Assembly (NCBI GenBank): GCA_037442365.1
Contig: JBBIQK010000008.1
Location: forward strand, 1-64,000
Origin: GBS-DC sp037442365
GTDB lineage: Bacteria > Armatimonadota > Fimbriimonadia > Fimbriimonadales > GBS-DC
DNA length: 64,000 nt
Direction of reading: 5' to 3'
Shown: piece by piece, positions 55,795-63,718 of the stretch
Position numbering within the stretch: the first letter of the stretch is position 1
Layout of the letters: every line of letters starts with the position of its first letter
Made by a program: the position numbers and the translations under genes
Notes under the pieces: generated by a model
What the model was told of the DNA's origin: nothing
Databases searched by the model: none
What the model saw: only the letters and a program-made list of their open reading frames with translations

Positions 55795-57676
55795 GTTGAT
55801 AAACCTCCACCATCCGCTCGGCGAACACCAGCTGCAGGCGTCCGCGCGCGATGGCGTCGTAGTAAAGTGCGCGCCACGCTTCGGGCGTCCCCTGCGGCGT
55901 GAACTGGCGGTTGATGAGCAGGTACGCATACCCATTCGCCGCCATCCAGTCGGCGAGCGCGTCCCCGTCGCGCAGGGAGTCGTAGGGTATCAGCCGATGA
56001 TGCCCCGCGTTGCCCCACATATAGCGCCGCTGCAGGTAGTAGCCGCGCGTCTCGTCCAGCAGGATAACGCCTGCGTCGGGGGGCGTCTGCTCGTTCAGAA
56101 AGCGCACGGCAGGGTAAATCTGCAGGCGTCGGTTCAGATAGGCGTCGCGGTCGCGCATTGCCAGCGGCAGCACGGGCAGGTAGACGCTGCCCATCAGCCA
56201 CAGCGTGAAGCCTGCCTGCAGCGCGAGCAATCCGCTGTAGCCCATCTGCGCCCAGCGCGCCGCTCGCCCGACGCTCGCCAGCCCGCCCGCCGCCAGCAGC
56301 GGCAACAGCAGCAGCCAGTAGCGAATCTGTTGCATCAGGTAGAACCAGCCGACTGTGTGCAGCCCCACGAACGCGAGCAGATAGCCTGCGCCCTGCGATA
56401 GCCCGCCTGAAAGCCACAGGCTCGGCAGTCCCAGCGCGCCCACGCCCAGCGACGGCAACAGGAACACCCGCTCGCCCACCCGCGCGCCGATGGGGTCGGC
56501 AAACGGCGCAGGCGACGCCGACAGGTTCCACGGCGCGAGCAGCAACTGCGCTGGCTCGCGTCCCAGCCCGAACTTGAGCTGGTCGTTGCGGTAGGCGTCC
56601 GCCTGCGCCTGGCTCCAGTTCTTGCCCCCGAAAATCTCGTAGGCGAACGGATACACGGGGTTGCCCGTCCACAGGTAGTTGCGCAGGTACCACGGCGCGC
56701 CTATCGTGCCTGCGAGCAGCCCCGCGCCCACCAGCGTCGGCGTCAGTTTCGCCTGACCCGTCCGCAGCAGCCACACCAGCCCCACCACGCCCCACAGCCC
56801 CGCCGTGAGCAGCGCGGTGTATTTGGTCGCCAGCGCGAAGCCCATCAGCGCGCCCGACGCCCACAGCCAGCGACGATTGCCCTCCTGCACCGCATACGCC
56901 AGCGCGAACACGCCCAGCGAGGCGTACAGTGCGGTCGCGAGGTCGGCGTAGGCGCTGAACATCTGCCACAGGAAGGCAGGCGCACCCAGCATCAACGCCC
57001 CCGCCCACACGCCCGACACGCCCCGCCGCTGCAAAAAGCCCGCCGCGCCCAGCGCCGTCAGCATCCCCACTGCCCAGTGTGTCGTCTTCGCCGCCGACTC
57101 GCCCGATATGCTCAGCCCCCATAGGTAGAGCATATCCTGCAACGGCGGAAAGTAGCTCTGGTGCATAAAGGGAATCTCCACCATCCTGCCCGCCTGCAGG
57201 TAGAGCTTGGGAAAGGCGAGGTGATAGGCGAGCGCGTCCCACTCGTTGCCGTCGGGCGGCAGGGCGCATAATAGCAGACTCAGCACCGCCAGCGCGCCGC
57301 ATAAAAGAGAGAACGCTATCCGAATCCAAGAGGAATCGCCCAGTACCCCCCTCCATGAGGTTCCCCCCACTTCGCGAGGGGAACCGCTTTCTAAGTGGTT
57401 CCCCCCGCCTGCGGGGGGAACCTGCAGGAGGGGGGTATTCATCATCCGCCATCCCGCCGCCGCCAGCGCGCCCGCCACAACCAGCGGCGTCCACGGGACG
57501 AAGCCCATCAGCCCCAGCACGGCGCAGCCCACAATCAGGTACGCCCACACGCCCAGCGCGAATGCGCCGCCATACGCCAGCTGCTCCAGTCGGTTCGGCG
57601 TCCAGCGACGCGCCCACACGCCGCCCGCCAGCGTCAGCGCAACGACCGCAACCAGCCCGACCAGAACGCCCAGCAC
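55769..57676 (-). CDS. Multispan membrane glycosyltransferase (GT39/ArnT/PMT-like)
   Basis: A 635-residue membrane protein with about twelve helices and a C-terminal soluble domain. The first long loop contains LPPDGNEWDALAYHLAFPKL, whose acidic residues fit the catalytic site of GT-C enzymes that use polyprenyl-phosphate sugars. Other typical segments are ALMGFALATKYTALLTAGLW and GTIGAPWYLRNYLWTGNPVY. The tail (about 530-630) has VILLDETRGYYLQRRYMW. Residues about 80-111 are encoded by a palindromic DNA element inserted between the second and third helices. The other minus frame over this region is a shadow. Confidence 0.82.
   Translation of the reverse strand: MLGVLVGLVAVVALTLAGGVWARRWTPNRLEQLAYGGAFALGVWAYLIVGCAVLGLMGFVPWTPLVVAGALAAAGWRMMNTPLLQVPPAGGGNHLESGSPREVGGTSWRGVLGDSSWIRIAFSLLCGALAVLSLLLCALPPDGNEWDALAYHLAFPKLYLQAGRMVEIPFMHQSYFPPLQDMLYLWGLSISGESAAKTTHWAVGMLTALGAAGFLQRRGVSGVWAGALMLGAPAFLWQMFSAYADLATALYASLGVFALAYAVQEGNRRWLWASGALMGFALATKYTALLTAGLWGVVGLVWLLRTGQAKLTPTLVGAGLLAGTIGAPWYLRNYLWTGNPVYPFAYEIFGGKNWSQAQADAYRNDQLKFGLGREPAQLLLAPWNLSASPAPFADPIGARVGERVFLLPSLGVGALGLPSLWLSGGLSQGAGYLLAFVGLHTVGWFYLMQQIRYWLLLLPLLAAGGLASVGRAARWAQMGYSGLLALQAGFTLWLMGSVYLPVLPLAMRDRDAYLNRRLQIYPAVRFLNEQTPPDAGVILLDETRGYYLQRRYMWGNAGHHRLIPYDSLRDGDALADWMAANGYAYLLINRQFTPQGTPEAWRALYYDAIARGRLQLVFAERMVEVYQLSPPPSAP
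57344..57437 (-). repeat. 94-nt palindromic element inside a coding sequence
   Basis: The ends TACCCCCCTCC (57344-57354) and GGAGGGGGGTA (57427-57437) are a perfect 11-bp inverted repeat. Inside are two hairpins: GGTTCCCC/GGGGAACC (57359-57385) and a 12-bp perfect GGTTCCCCCCGC/GCGGGGGGAACC (57397-57422). The membrane glycosyltransferase frame stays open through it. The three-stem layout is like the 54-nt repeats but the sequence differs. Confidence 0.85.
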
Positions 57677-57692
57677 GCCGATAGTGTACCGC

Positions 57693-58961
57693 TTAAACCA
57701 GCGGCGTCTTGCCCGGCACTGGCACAGGGTCCTGCGGCGCGGGGCTATCGTAGCCGATGTTCAGCACGCGCTCGACATAGTTCTGCTTCGAGTTCAGCGC
57801 GGCGTCCCAGGTAACCACCTTGCCCGTGTAGGCGGACATGCGCCCCATAATCGCCGTGAGCGTGCTTTCGGCAATCGTGCGCGTCTCGTTAATCGGCGCG
57901 CCCTTGCGAATGCTCTCTATCAGCACGCGATGCTCTTCCACATACGGGTTCAGCCACTGCCTGCCTGGCTCCCATGTCTCTTTGCCGCGCACATAGAAGT
58001 TGGTGAACTGCTCCATCAGCGCCTGCCCCTCCGCGCCGACCACCGTGTTGGAGACGCGGTACGCCGTGTTGTCCATCTGGCGGCACATCGCCAGCACGCG
58101 CACGCCGTTGGGATACTCGTACTCAATCGCGAAATGGTCGTACACATCGCCGTATTCGGGCGCGGTGCGCACCTGACGCCCGCCCATCGCCATCGCCCGC
58201 ACGGGCACGCTGCCCATCACCCAGTTCATCACATCGATGTTATGCACGAACTGCTCCACAGGCTGGTCGCCCGCAATCCAGGTGTAGAACAGCCAGTTGC
58301 GTAGCTGATAGACCATATCGCTCCAGCCCGCCTCGCGCGGCTTGGGCGCGGGGCTGGCGGCGTTGTAGTAGGCGTAGGCGGCGCGCAGCTCGCCGATGTG
58401 CCCCGCGCGGATGCGCTCAATCACGCCCTGATAGCCCGGATGCCAGCGATACTGCGTGCCCGGCATCACGCCCAGCCGCTTCTGCTGTGCCATCTCGCCC
58501 CCGCGCAACACCATCCGCACCCCTTCCGGGCACACGGCGACGGGCTTCTCCATAAACACATGCTTGCCTGCCTCGACCGCCGCCAGAAAATGCACGGGTC
58601 GGAACGCAGGCGGCGTGCAGAGCAGCACCATGTCAATCCCGCTCTCCAGCACCTTTTTGTAGGCGTCGAACCCCACGAAGCGACGCTCCGACGGAACCTG
58701 CACGCGCTCGGAGAACTGCTCTTTCAGCCCTTCGTAGCTGGCGGTGAGGCGGTCTTCGAAGATATCGCCCAGCGCCCAGATAATCGTGCCCTCGTCGGCG
58801 CGCAGGCAATCGATGGCGGCGCCTGTGCCGCGCCCACCGCAGCCCACAAGCCCCACCTTGATACGGTCCGAACCCTGCGCATGCACCATCGACGCGAGCG
58901 GTAGCGCACTCAACGCCACGCCCGCTTTCAAAAATTCCCGGCGTGTGATAGACTGGCTCAT
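57693..58961 (-). CDS. Tat-exported Gfo/Idh/MocA oxidoreductase, second copy
   Basis: A 422-residue homologue of the protein at 35629-36921. The twin-arginine signal is ITRREFLKAGVALSALPLAS, the cofactor loop is KVGLVGCGGRGTGAAIDCLR, and the active-site motif is HVFMEKPVAVCPEG. Both proteins share WNFVMG-type metal/cofactor loops (HNIDVMNWVMGSVPVRAMAM) and end in GKTPLV. The ATG at 58961 follows TATAAT by 9 nt; an in-frame start at 58982 lies upstream of that promoter and was rejected. It is 16 nt from the membrane glycosyltransferase gene downstream. Confidence 0.9.
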   Translation of the reverse strand: MSQSITRREFLKAGVALSALPLASMVHAQGSDRIKVGLVGCGGRGTGAAIDCLRADEGTIIWALGDIFEDRLTASYEGLKEQFSERVQVPSERRFVGFDAYKKVLESGIDMVLLCTPPAFRPVHFLAAVEAGKHVFMEKPVAVCPEGVRMVLRGGEMAQQKRLGVMPGTQYRWHPGYQGVIERIRAGHIGELRAAYAYYNAASPAPKPREAGWSDMVYQLRNWLFYTWIAGDQPVEQFVHNIDVMNWVMGSVPVRAMAMGGRQVRTAPEYGDVYDHFAIEYEYPNGVRVLAMCRQMDNTAYRVSNTVVGAEGQALMEQFTNFYVRGKETWEPGRQWLNPYVEEHRVLIESIRKGAPINETRTIAESTLTAIMGRMSAYTGKVVTWDAALNSKQNYVERVLNIGYDSPAPQDPVPVPGKTPLV

Positions 58962-58970
58962 AGCGCCTCT

Positions 58971-58976
58971 ATTATA
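58971..58976 (-). promoter_or_regulatory. -10 box TATAAT
   Basis: TATAAT on the minus strand ends 9 nt before the ATG at 58961. It is divergent from the mqnC promoter 29 nt away. Confidence 0.6.
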
Positions 58977-59005
58977 GCGCATCCCGCAAATTCCTGCCCG
59001 TCGGG

Positions 59006-59011
59006 TATAAT
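59006..59011 (+). promoter_or_regulatory. -10 box TATAAT (mqnC)
   Basis: GGGTATAAT lies 21 nt before the mqnC ATG at 59033, with GCGAGG as a possible weak ribosome binding site. Confidence 0.65.
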
Positions 59012-59032
59012 CTCAGCGAGGTATCACTACCA

Positions 59033-60127
59033 ATGTTAGAAACGCCTGTTCGTACCGAGTTTACACGCTTTGAAGCCATCGCCGAGAAGGCGCTGGCGGG
59101 CGAGCGGCTGTCCTTCGAGGACGGCGTCGCGCTGTTCCACTACCCCAACCTGCCCGCGCTGGGCGCACTGGCGCACGCTGTACGCATGCGCAAACTCCCT
59201 CACCTCTATGTGACCTATGTCATCGGGCGCATCATCAACTACACGAATGTGTGCTGGGTGCGCTGCAAATTCTGCGCCTTCTACCGCCCGCCCAATCACG
59301 AGGAGGGCTATCTGCTCAGCGACAAGGAGATTCTGCAGAAAATTGACGAGCTGGTGCGTCAGGGGGGCGTCGAGGCGCTCATTCAGGGCGGGCTGAACCC
59401 CAAACTGAAAATCGACTACTACGAGCGGCTGTTCCGACTCATCAAGCAGCATTACCCGCAGGTGATTATCCACGGGCTATCGCCGACGGAGATTCTCTAT
59501 ATCGCGCATATTTCGCGTCTGAGCGTGCGCGAGTGCCTGCAGCGGCTCATCGACGCGGGGCTGAACTCCATTCCGGGCGCGGGCGGCGAGATTCTGGTCG
59601 ATCGCGTGCGCCAGCAGATTGCCCCCTTCAAAGACACCGCGCAGGAATGGCTCGACTTTATGCGCGAGGCGCACCTGCTGGGACTGCGCAGCACCGCCAG
59701 CATGATGTATGGGCATGTCGAGACCATCGAAGACCGTGTGGAGCATTTCATCCGCCTGCGCGAGGTGCAGGACGAGACGGGCGGCTTCACGGCGTTTGTG
59801 TGCTGGAACTTCCAGCCCGAAGGTACCGACCTGCCGACGGTGCGCAAGGCAACCCCTGCCGAGTACCTGCGCACCGTCGCCGTCGCACGGCTGATGCTGG
59901 ACAACTTCGACCACCTGCAGGCGAGCATCCTCACGCAGGGTCCCAAAGTGATTACCGTCGCCCTTCGCTACGGGCTGGACGATATGGGCTCCACCATGAT
60001 CGAGGAAAATGTCGTCTCGGCGCAGGGGTCTAAATTCATCCTGAACGCGCAGGAGATCGAGCGCGTGATTCGCAGTGCGGGATTCGTTCCCAAACGGCGC
60101 AATACACGCTATGAGATTCTGGATTAG
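59033..60127 (+). CDS. mqnC: Cyclic dehypoxanthinyl futalosine synthase MqnC
   Basis: MqnC is the radical SAM enzyme that cyclises dehypoxanthine futalosine in the alternative menaquinone pathway. The 364-residue protein has the cluster cysteines 74, 78 and 81 in YTNVCWVRCKFCAFYR, followed by PPNHEEGYLLSDKEI and ALIQGGLNPKLKIDYYE. IPGAGGEILVDRVRQ, MMYGHVETIEDRVEH and ETGGFTAFVCWNFQPEGT complete the family signature. Its presence indicates menaquinone-based respiration by the futalosine route; the other mqn genes are not in the window. The stop overlaps the convergent dapA-like gene by 4 nt. Confidence 0.94.
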   Translation: MLETPVRTEFTRFEAIAEKALAGERLSFEDGVALFHYPNLPALGALAHAVRMRKLPHLYVTYVIGRIINYTNVCWVRCKFCAFYRPPNHEEGYLLSDKEILQKIDELVRQGGVEALIQGGLNPKLKIDYYERLFRLIKQHYPQVIIHGLSPTEILYIAHISRLSVRECLQRLIDAGLNSIPGAGGEILVDRVRQQIAPFKDTAQEWLDFMREAHLLGLRSTASMMYGHVETIEDRVEHFIRLREVQDETGGFTAFVCWNFQPEGTDLPTVRKATPAEYLRTVAVARLMLDNFDHLQASILTQGPKVITVALRYGLDDMGSTMIEENVVSAQGSKFILNAQEIERVIRSAGFVPKRRNTRYEILD

Positions 60128-60990
60128 ACAATCTCCTGCCACGCCTGCGCCAGTTGCGTGCGCTGGGCGTCGGTCAGGTCGCGCAGGGGTGGGCGCACAC
60201 GCGTTGCGGGAAAGCCCGCCCGCTCCAGCGCCCATTTGAAGTTCGCAGGCGCGGGGTAAGCGTCGATTGTGTCGGCGGCGGCGTCGATCAGCGATTGCAA
60301 TCCCGCACATTCCTCGCCCCGCTCGAACGCGCGGCACAGCGCGACCATGCGCGGCAGGTACACATTCGCCAGCCCGCTGATCGACCCCGCGCCGCCCCCA
60401 CGCAAACACTGCCAGAGCAGCTTCTCCTCGCCGACCCACACGTGCAGGCGCGGCGCGTATTTCAGGAACTGGCGCATCGAACGCACGCTGCCCGAACTGT
60501 CCTTGACGCCGTACAGATTCGGATGTTCCAGCAGGGCGTCCACAAGCGGGGGCGTGATTTTGACGCGCGTGCGCTGGGGGATGTTATACAGAATCACAGG
60601 CAGCCGACTGGCATCCAGCACGGCGCGGTAGTAGGCAATCAGCCCCTCCAAGGGCGCAGGGTAATAGAACGGCGGGGCGACCATCAGCGCGTCGCAGCCG
60701 ACCCGGGCCGCCTGACGCGCCAGATAGAGCGTCTCGTCCAGACTACAGGTAAGCACACCCGCCGTAATCTGGAGCCGTCCCCTGCCCTGCACAGCGAGCG
60801 CATACAGCTGCGCCTTTTCGGGCGCACTCAGTGAGGGACCTTCACCCGTCGAGCCTGCAACCACCGCCCCCTGCGCGCCCTGTGCCTCGAAGTGCGCCAG
60901 CAGCCGCGCGAAATAGGGCGCGTCGATGGCGCCCTCCCCCGTAAACGGCGTAATCGCCGCGACATGTACCCCCACGCGCACTGGTTCCAT
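60124..60990 (-). CDS. DapA/NAL family aldolase
   Basis: A 288-residue TIM-barrel aldolase of the dihydrodipicolinate synthase/N-acetylneuraminate lyase family. VVAGSTGEGPSLSAPEKAQL holds the GSTGE loop, PVILYNIPQRTRVKI the catalytic Tyr, and LYGVKDSSGSVRSM the Schiff-base Lys. True DapA usually has G-T-T-G-E, and this sequence has GSTGE; other aldolases of the family are possible. It is followed upstream by a small zinc-ribbon gene 2 nt away on the same strand, making it the distal gene of a four-gene operon. Confidence 0.88.
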   Translation of the reverse strand: MEPVRVGVHVAAITPFTGEGAIDAPYFARLLAHFEAQGAQGAVVAGSTGEGPSLSAPEKAQLYALAVQGRGRLQITAGVLTCSLDETLYLARQAARVGCDALMVAPPFYYPAPLEGLIAYYRAVLDASRLPVILYNIPQRTRVKITPPLVDALLEHPNLYGVKDSSGSVRSMRQFLKYAPRLHVWVGEEKLLWQCLRGGGAGSISGLANVYLPRMVALCRAFERGEECAGLQSLIDAAADTIDAYPAPANFKWALERAGFPATRVRPPLRDLTDAQRTQLAQAWQEIV

Positions 60991-60992
60991 GC

Positions 60993-61490
60993 TCAGAAAG
61001 GAAATCGTAGACGCGCACTCATGAAACTGAACAAGCCCCGCCAGAACTCAGCGCGCGCACGCGTTTCCATCGCCTCCGCCTCTATCTGTGCAATTGCCAT
61101 CCCCGCCTCCGCTTCAGGCGGAATCTCCGCCGCACGCGCATCCTGCAGCACGCGCGCCATCTTCTCCAGCTCCGAATTATCGACCCACACCCCGCCACAC
61201 TGATCGCAGGTGTCCAGCTCAATATTCGAGCTATACAGATAATGGTACGGACGCAGTGCGTACCGACACACAGGGCACAATCGCTCCCACGGCGGGTCAT
61301 AGGCGACCACTTCGGGCTGATACAGCGTATCGAGGCGCGGCAGAATCTGTTCATCGATGGTTTTGAGTCGCGTCAACTCGTCGGCGTCGAACCAGATGCC
61401 TGCGCAGGCGGGACACACATCGATGGTCACGCCGTAATGCACCTCGGGCTTCAGCTCTATCTGACACACTGGACACAATCGCTCTCTCAT
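60993..61490 (-). CDS. Double zinc-ribbon (zf-TFIIB) protein
   Basis: A 165-residue protein with two zf-TFIIB-type zinc ribbons. The first is CPVCQIELKP with VCPACAGIWFDADEL and the second is CPVCRYALRP with TCDQCGGVWVDNSELEK. The C-terminus is helical and ends in a short hydrophobic stretch. The family is widespread, but its function is unknown. The start overlaps the stop of the upstream lipoprotein gene by 4 nt. Confidence 0.85.
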   Translation of the reverse strand: MRERLCPVCQIELKPEVHYGVTIDVCPACAGIWFDADELTRLKTIDEQILPRLDTLYQPEVVAYDPPWERLCPVCRYALRPYHYLYSSNIELDTCDQCGGVWVDNSELEKMARVLQDARAAEIPPEAEAGMAIAQIEAEAMETRARAEFWRGLFSFMSARLRFPF

Positions 61491-62182
61491 GGCTGCTCTC
61501 CAACAGGTGCGCCGCGCAGAGTCAGTGCGAAATCGCCCGCTACTTTTCCTGCACGCATGTTAAGTGTACCTCGAATCTGGCGCGTCCAGCCCGACTGCGT
61601 ATCCACATACACCGTCATCGTGCCCTCCATCTGGGGCAGCGAGTCGGGCATCGGCTCTACCTGCACGCGGATTCGGTAGCACGACGCGCCCTCCAGCGTC
61701 TCGATACCTTCCAGCTGACAGAGATACTTCACTTCAAGGCTGCCAACGCGCTCCACACGCCCCCACTGCGCCCCAATCCGTACTGGACGGTCGGGATATG
61801 CATAGCGGAACGCGCCGATAAAAAAGCTCCCCTCGTCGAGCGGGGTCTCGCGTCCGTCGGGAAACAGCCGCCAGCGTGTTCGGGGCTTAATCGCGCCAAA
61901 GGGCGCCGCGCTCGCCTGCAGGCGTTGCAGAGCGTCCGGCTCCATTTGCAGGGTGCGCTCCACAATTGCGCTGCCGTCCGACTCCACGGATTGCACGCGG
62001 TCTATGTAGCGCAACTCCAGCGTGTCGGTCTGTTGTTGCAGCGAGCCCTGCAGGGTCAGCGTGTAGCGCCACTGGTCGCCGGGGCGCAGGGTTCGGCGAA
62101 TTGTATGCTCTGGCTCGCGGCAGCCCGTGAACAGCCACGCCGCAAGCCAGAGCATGCACAACAGACGCGACACGCCTGCCAT
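61487..62182 (-). CDS. Putative lipoprotein
   Basis: A 231-residue exported protein with a signal sequence ending LFTGC, a near-canonical lipobox. The mature region has RTLRPGDQWRYTLTLQGSL and MEGTMTVYVDTQSGWTRQIR, a strand-rich pattern like the LolA/LppX-type or DUF6263-like proteins, but no family can be named with confidence. It starts 1 nt after the stop of the beta-barrel-like gene, so the two are co-translated. A role in envelope biology is plausible from signal and neighbours. Confidence 0.65.
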   Translation of the reverse strand: MAGVSRLLCMLWLAAWLFTGCREPEHTIRRTLRPGDQWRYTLTLQGSLQQQTDTLELRYIDRVQSVESDGSAIVERTLQMEPDALQRLQASAAPFGAIKPRTRWRLFPDGRETPLDEGSFFIGAFRYAYPDRPVRIGAQWGRVERVGSLEVKYLCQLEGIETLEGASCYRIRVQVEPMPDSLPQMEGTMTVYVDTQSGWTRQIRGTLNMRAGKVAGDFALTLRGAPVGEQP

Positions 62183-62713
62183 TTAGAACTGGAAACCAAT
62201 CGTGAACGAGAATCCGTTCGCGCGGTCGCGGTTCGCGCCGAAGCGGTCGGTAACATCGAAGTTCAGCTCCGCGCTGTAGGAGTCGTTGAACCAGAGGGTC
62301 AGCCCAACGCGCCCGCCAAAGATATTCTTACTCGGTCCCGTCGTGTCCACGATGTAGAGACCTGCGCCCAGCCGTAGCTGCAGGCGCATATCGCTATCGC
62401 CGACCGGCTGCTCGTACACCTGCGTCACCAGCAGGCTGGTAATCGCGCCGCGCGAGCCGCCCGTCTGATGCGTGAACAAATCCGCGCTCAGCTCGGTCGC
62501 GTCGCTGCCCAGAAGCGGCACACCGTCCGTCGCGAAGGTCAGCCCGACAGCGAACCAGGTCTTGTTGAACGCCTGCAGGTCGGTGTCCGACGGGAAGTAT
62601 GCCCCGAAGCGCAAACGCGCCGCCGCCGTTTCCAGCTGTGCCGACGCCGTCGCAAAAGCCAGAGTCATCAGCGCGCCCAGCGCGCTCCAGCGTATCCAGC
62701 GATTCATCATCAT
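62183..62713 (-). CDS. Outer-membrane beta-barrel-like protein
   Basis: A 176-residue exported protein. The signal peptide (WSALGALMTLAFATASAQ) is followed by alternating amphipathic strands such as AAARLRFGAYFPSD, LQLRLGAGLYIVD and RVGLTLWFNDSYSAELNFDV. It ends in GFSFTIGFQF. A terminal Phe after alternating hydrophobic residues is the BAM recognition signature, so this is probably a small outer-membrane barrel and evidence for a diderm cell. It is the first gene of the minus-strand operon that runs to the dapA-like gene. Confidence 0.7.
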   Translation of the reverse strand: MMMNRWIRWSALGALMTLAFATASAQLETAAARLRFGAYFPSDTDLQAFNKTWFAVGLTFATDGVPLLGSDATELSADLFTHQTGGSRGAITSLLVTQVYEQPVGDSDMRLQLRLGAGLYIVDTTGPSKNIFGGRVGLTLWFNDSYSAELNFDVTDRFGANRDRANGFSFTIGFQF

Positions 62714-62805
62714 TCAGTCAACCTCCATGTTCTATTGGGGGATCCCGTTCTTGTGTTCGCGGCGACGCGCATCTTTCCTGCTACTTCTGACGGCGTTTCT
62801 GAGGG

Positions 62806-62811
62806 TATCAT
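62806..62811 (+). promoter_or_regulatory. -10 box TATCAT (FHA gene, leaderless)
   Basis: GGGTATCAT ends 6 nt before the ATG at 62818. The intervening GAGGAT is too close to the start to be a normal ribosome binding site. Confidence 0.5.
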
Positions 62812-62817
62812 GAGGAT

Positions 62818-63717
62818 ATGCAGACCGAGACGACAGTGGCTGTGGGCGGCGAGGCGACGGTGGCAATCACGCCCGCCCCGCAAGCGACTCAGGCGATGGC
62901 GCCTGCGCAGTGCCCCATCTGTGCGCAAACGAACCCACCCGGCGAACTCTACTGCATCGAGTGCGGCTTTCTGCTCAGTAGCGCCGTGCCGACAGAAACC
63001 GCCCCCGCAGGCGCGTATCCGAAACTGCGCGACAGCGCGGGGCGCGAATTCCTGCTCAAGGCGGGTGAGAACATCATCGGGCGTGACCCCAGCAGCGATG
63101 TGCTGATCAGCGACGGCACGGTGAGCCGACGGCACGCATGCATTATCATCGAGGAAAACCACGCCTACCTGCAGGACCTGGGCAGCACGAACGGCACGCA
63201 GCTGAATGGGCAGCCTGTCGGTGCAGAGCGTACTCCCGTACCTCCCAATGCAACGCTTCAGTTCGGCAGTGTGCAGATGACGCTGGAGCTGCCCGAAGGC
63301 TTCGAGACGCCGACCGTCGCCGCCGAAGTCGCGCCGCCGCTGGCGTATCTGGTCGGCGTCAGCGACGCCAGCCTGCGCTTCCCGCTCTATACACGCCTGC
63401 AGCGCATCGGGCGACGCGCAGGCAACGACATCGTGATTCCCGACGCCTATGTGTCGGGACAGCACGCGACTATCGAGATTGTCGGCGCGGATGTGCGCCT
63501 CACCGATCTGGGCAGCACAAACGGTACCTTTATTGGCGAGACCCGTATCGCGCCCAACATGCCCGCCACCGTGCCCCCCGACGCAGTGCTGACGCTCGGC
63601 AAAACGCAGTTCCGCATCGAGTGGGCAACTGACGCGCCGACCGAGCCTGCCGACGAATCCGCCCCTGAAACTGATGCCCAAGCGCAGACGCAAGCCGAAT
63701 CGACCGACGAGGCGTAA
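62818..63717 (+). CDS. Zinc-ribbon protein with two FHA domains
   Basis: A 299-residue cytoplasmic protein. Residues about 25-55 form a zinc ribbon (CPICAQTNPPGELYCIECG). Two forkhead-associated domains follow: about 65-155 with GRDPSSDVLI, SRRHA and DLGSTNGTQLNG, and about 180-270 with GRRAGNDIVIPD, SGQHA and DLGSTNGTFIGE. FHA domains bind phosphothreonine, so the protein probably acts in Ser/Thr kinase signalling. Both domains keep the conserved Arg and Asn; the second has Gln in place of Arg in S-x-R/Q-H. The next gene starts 1 nt after its stop. Confidence 0.92.
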   Translation: MQTETTVAVGGEATVAITPAPQATQAMAPAQCPICAQTNPPGELYCIECGFLLSSAVPTETAPAGAYPKLRDSAGREFLLKAGENIIGRDPSSDVLISDGTVSRRHACIIIEENHAYLQDLGSTNGTQLNGQPVGAERTPVPPNATLQFGSVQMTLELPEGFETPTVAAEVAPPLAYLVGVSDASLRFPLYTRLQRIGRRAGNDIVIPDAYVSGQHATIEIVGADVRLTDLGSTNGTFIGETRIAPNMPATVPPDAVLTLGKTQFRIEWATDAPTEPADESAPETDAQAQTQAESTDEA

Positions 63718-63718
63718 A

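Noticed and set aside
55764..57617. A 617-residue second minus frame over the membrane glycosyltransferase
   Set aside because: Gly/Arg/Ala-rich shadow one frame away from a frame with clear membrane helices and GT-C features.
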